64,000 nt of DNA from Isoperla grammatica. Lineage: Eukaryota > Arthropoda > Insecta > Plecoptera > Perlodidae. A model generated the notes under the pieces. That model did not search any database. It was not told the origin of the DNA and saw nothing but the letters and a program-made list of their open reading frames with translations. Positions 61,405 to 64,000 of the stretch are shown here, piece by piece (position 1 is the stretch's first letter; each line of letters begins with the position of its first letter). The position numbers were made by a program, and so were the translations under genes. The stretch covers positions 14,344,868 to 14,408,867 of the forward strand of contig OX246746.1 of assembly GCA_945910005.1 (NCBI GenBank), read 5' to 3'.

Positions 61405-62128
61405 AGGTCTATGCTGACATAGCACTGAATCTTGGCCTAGGTTCTAATAAGGCCCTCAAAAATACCCTATATCACATCTAAACAACACATCAAGGTAACT
61501 GCCTAGGCTAGACTAGTCGGCTTTGGCCTAGGTCTAGGTTGGCACTGCACTGAATCTTGGCCTAGGCTCTAATAAGGCTCTAAAAAATACCCTATCTATA
61601 TCACATCTAAACAACACATCAAGCTTACTGCCTAGGCTAGAATAGTCGGCTTAGGCCTAGGTCTAGGTTGGCACTGCACTGAATTTTGGCCTAGGCTCTA
61701 ATAAGGCTCTCAAAAATACCCCATATCACATCTATGCAACACGTCAAGCTAACTGCCTAGGCTAGAGTAGTCGGCTTAGGCCTAGGTCTAGGTTGGCACT
61801 GCACTGAATTTTGGCCTAGGCTCTAATAAGGCTCTCAAAAATACCCCATATCACATCTATGCAACACGTCAAGCTAACTGCCTAGACTAGACTAGTCGGC
61901 TTAGGCCTTGGTCTAGGTTGGCACTGCACAGAATCTTCCTAGGCTCTAATAAGGCTCTCAAAAATACCCCATATCACATCCATGCAACACGTCAAGCTAA
62001 CTGCCTAGGCTGGACTAGGCCTAGTCGGCTTAGGCCTAGAGGTCTAGGTTGGCACTGCACTGCACTGAATCTTGGAATAGGCTATAATAAGGCCCTCAAA
62101 AATACCTTATATCTCGTCTAGGCTCATA
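61405..62128 (+). repeat. 126-bp minisatellite, about 5.7 units
   Basis: Units contain GGCACTGCACTGAAT, TTGGCCTAGGCTCTAATAAG, GCTCTCAAAAATACCCCATA and CTAACTGCCTAGGCTAGACT, AGTCGGCTTAGGCCTAGGTC. Starts of GGCACTGCACTG lie about 126 bp apart. The two outer copies are the most diverged. Confidence 0.92.
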
Positions 62129-62129
62129 G

Positions 62130-63960
62130 TAAACATAACTTCAGGCATGTCAGCTCTAATCCCAGACCTAGGCCTAAGAACAGGACTCGCAAAAGGGTCG
62201 GATCGCATCAAGACCAGGCCGCGGAAAAGAAACTTTTACTACTACTATTCACTTCAGTTAAACAACTCTCTTGGTTCAAGTAGAAGGCAGTGACACAGTA
62301 AGCGTGACGTCACAGGCTTCCACCGCTGCCGTTTGCAAACCAAATCACCCGGATTGGGGCTTCACTCGCCTATTGCTGATGGAACGCACCGTTCCACGAA
62401 AGTAAAAACATCTTATAAAGTCTAAAATTCATTTCGTATAGTCCAGCCTAGTCCCACCTTAAACGTCGCACTCAACAAGGAAAGCTAGATGACACGACGG
62501 TGATAAATTTTAGTGATTTGTGTCGCACCGCTCAACTCTGCGAATGATCTTGATACCGGAACAATATTGCACCTGTTGTCTATCACAGTTATTAATACTA
62601 GAACCAATCTGGTACTTAGAAATGATATTATTGAAGTATATCTCGCATGTAATTGCTGACTACAATGCGCGTTGGTACCTCGATAGCCGCAGTGGGAGCT
62701 CGATTCCCAGGAACACCGATGAAAATGCCGTTGAAATTATTTCAAATTTGTAATATGTCACCGATCAAGAATAATAATATACAAAGTTGGAATTCGAAAT
62801 CATGATTTACAAGTAGGAAGGCGACTTGAATGTGCGTAGTCAGCAATCTTCAAAGAACATTTCGTTTCAGAAATCTCACGCAGCTATGGCGAAGCCTAAA
62901 TATATTGGTGCACAACTCCTTACACTAACCCTACGTTTTCAGCCACTATCTTTGACACTGATTACACACGCCACAAGTCTTTCTTTCACACTATATATCA
63001 CTGAGAAACATTTCATGCATGCACATTAATATAAGATTTAAACATGTTGGATGTTTACCTTGGAGCTTTCGACATTTTTTCTGGTGGAAATAACAAAATT
63101 AATCAGAATACAGCGCACTAGTAAACACAACTGCCCTCTAGAAGAAACCAATGGCAAGTGAAAAAACTGTCATGGCCGTCATGACGTCGTCACCAGCAAA
63201 AAGACTTAGGTGAGGGGGTAGGGGTATACTCTCAGAACTACATTTTCGCAGTTGCAACAACGCTTTACAACTGTTTTTTGTGTGCGTCACAGGCATAAAC
63301 CAAACCGCCCAAAATTTCGGTGCTGCATTCGGAAATACGATCTCTAACGCGCAACACCACAACAATGAGTTGCGGACGCAGTGTTATGTATCAATTTGAA
63401 CTGAAAATGTTTATTTTGCAGGTGTGGAATAAAGAAGTCAATGAATGCACGTGTGCTTCTTCGACTTCCATGTAGTTTGTAGTTCAGCCTACTCCCAGCA
63501 CACAATGCACTAAACGGGGCTTGATCCCGATCTCTTTTAATTCTGACTGAAGTGTTTACGAGTTCTTCTCATCCCTTTGTAAGGTGACCACCAGTCTCGG
63601 ATTGATCGAATGGAATCAGTTGTTTTCATCTTAGGACAAAAATCAAAAACTTTCAGCAACACTTAGGTCCAGTCTTACAATGTCCCAATAACTACTTATT
63701 CGTCGAATAGCTTGTTTTCTCCATGTTTTTCAATCAAAACTTTTAAAATCTTCCAAATAGCTTAATTGCTACGAATAACTTTCCTATTAGGAGATTGTAA
63801 GACCAACCATTAGCCACGAACAGCATGCAGCAAGAAAATTATATGATTTACGAAAAACGTGTTCAGAAATAAAATATATTCCATAAATCGCTAGAAAAGA
63901 GAACGAGGTTGGGACAGATTCGAGTCGGTCACAAAAGACATCTCAGCGGCCCCCGCTGAG
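62130..63960. other. gene-free stretch
   Basis: No supported exon, RNA gene or organised repeat. Confidence 0.4.
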
Positions 63961-63966
63961 GAAGGA

Positions 63967-63984
63967 GGGGGGGGGGGGGGGGGG
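63967..63984 (+). repeat. 18-base poly-G tract
   Basis: An uninterrupted G run after CCCCGCTGAGGAAGGAG, one of many long G or C runs in this window. Confidence 0.9.
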
Positions 63985-64000
63985 CGGCTACGCTCTATTC

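Overview
This window looks like nuclear DNA of an animal, most likely a marine invertebrate. It is AT-rich by eye, gene-poor and full of repeats. I see no compact operon-like coding, ribosome binding sites or phage/plasmid genes. The coding I can support is split by introns with GT/GC-AG signals, and interspersed DNA is dominated by SINEs with polymerase III promoters, foldback MITEs, microsatellites and minisatellites. SINEs with a 5S-rRNA-like head and a central block resembling the Deu domain hint at an invertebrate deuterostome (echinoderm, hemichordate or cephalochordate). This is inference; the species is not identified.

Layout. 0-44 kb has no gene I can defend beyond one weak exon candidate near 8.1 kb. 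It holds a TA-flanked MITE (1.7 kb), a SINE (3 kb) and a triplicated relative (10.4-11.25 kb), a 51-bp minisatellite (6.8-7.1 kb), triplet and hexamer microsatellites (9.3-10.05 kb), a 103-bp minisatellite (13.1-14.4 kb), several long palindromic elements (25.1, 29.9, 34.9, 39.6 kb), and a dense SINE/MITE cluster at 39.6-43.4 kb with three 5S-derived SINEs and two tRNA-derived SINEs.

The most striking region is 44.2-51.4 kb. On the minus strand two exons of an unrecognised gene can be joined in phase: 50561-50766, and a terminal exon at 44177-44838. The 5.7-kb intron between them is almost entirely two minisatellites. A 41-bp array begins at the splice donor itself, so every unit repeats the donor sequence. 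A 54-bp array ends about 15 bases before the acceptor. A third, 70-bp array lies upstream of the first exon, and every unit repeats that exon's acceptor and first ten bases. This exon is therefore flanked by tandem copies of its own splice signals.

51.4-64 kb holds a near-complete tRNA-like gene with an odd anticodon loop (52.4 kb), two perfect or near-perfect palindromes, a roughly 0.5-kb tandem duplication (53.4-54.8 kb), and a decayed minus-strand gene (56-57.9 kb) of an uncharacterised multicopy invertebrate family, broken by frameshifts and by two tandem TAA-flanked MITEs. A nest of inverted-repeat elements (59.4-60.7 kb) and a 126-bp minisatellite (61.4-62.1 kb) follow. Long poly-G/poly-C runs occur throughout, several of them inside hAT-like termini beginning CAGTGGCG.
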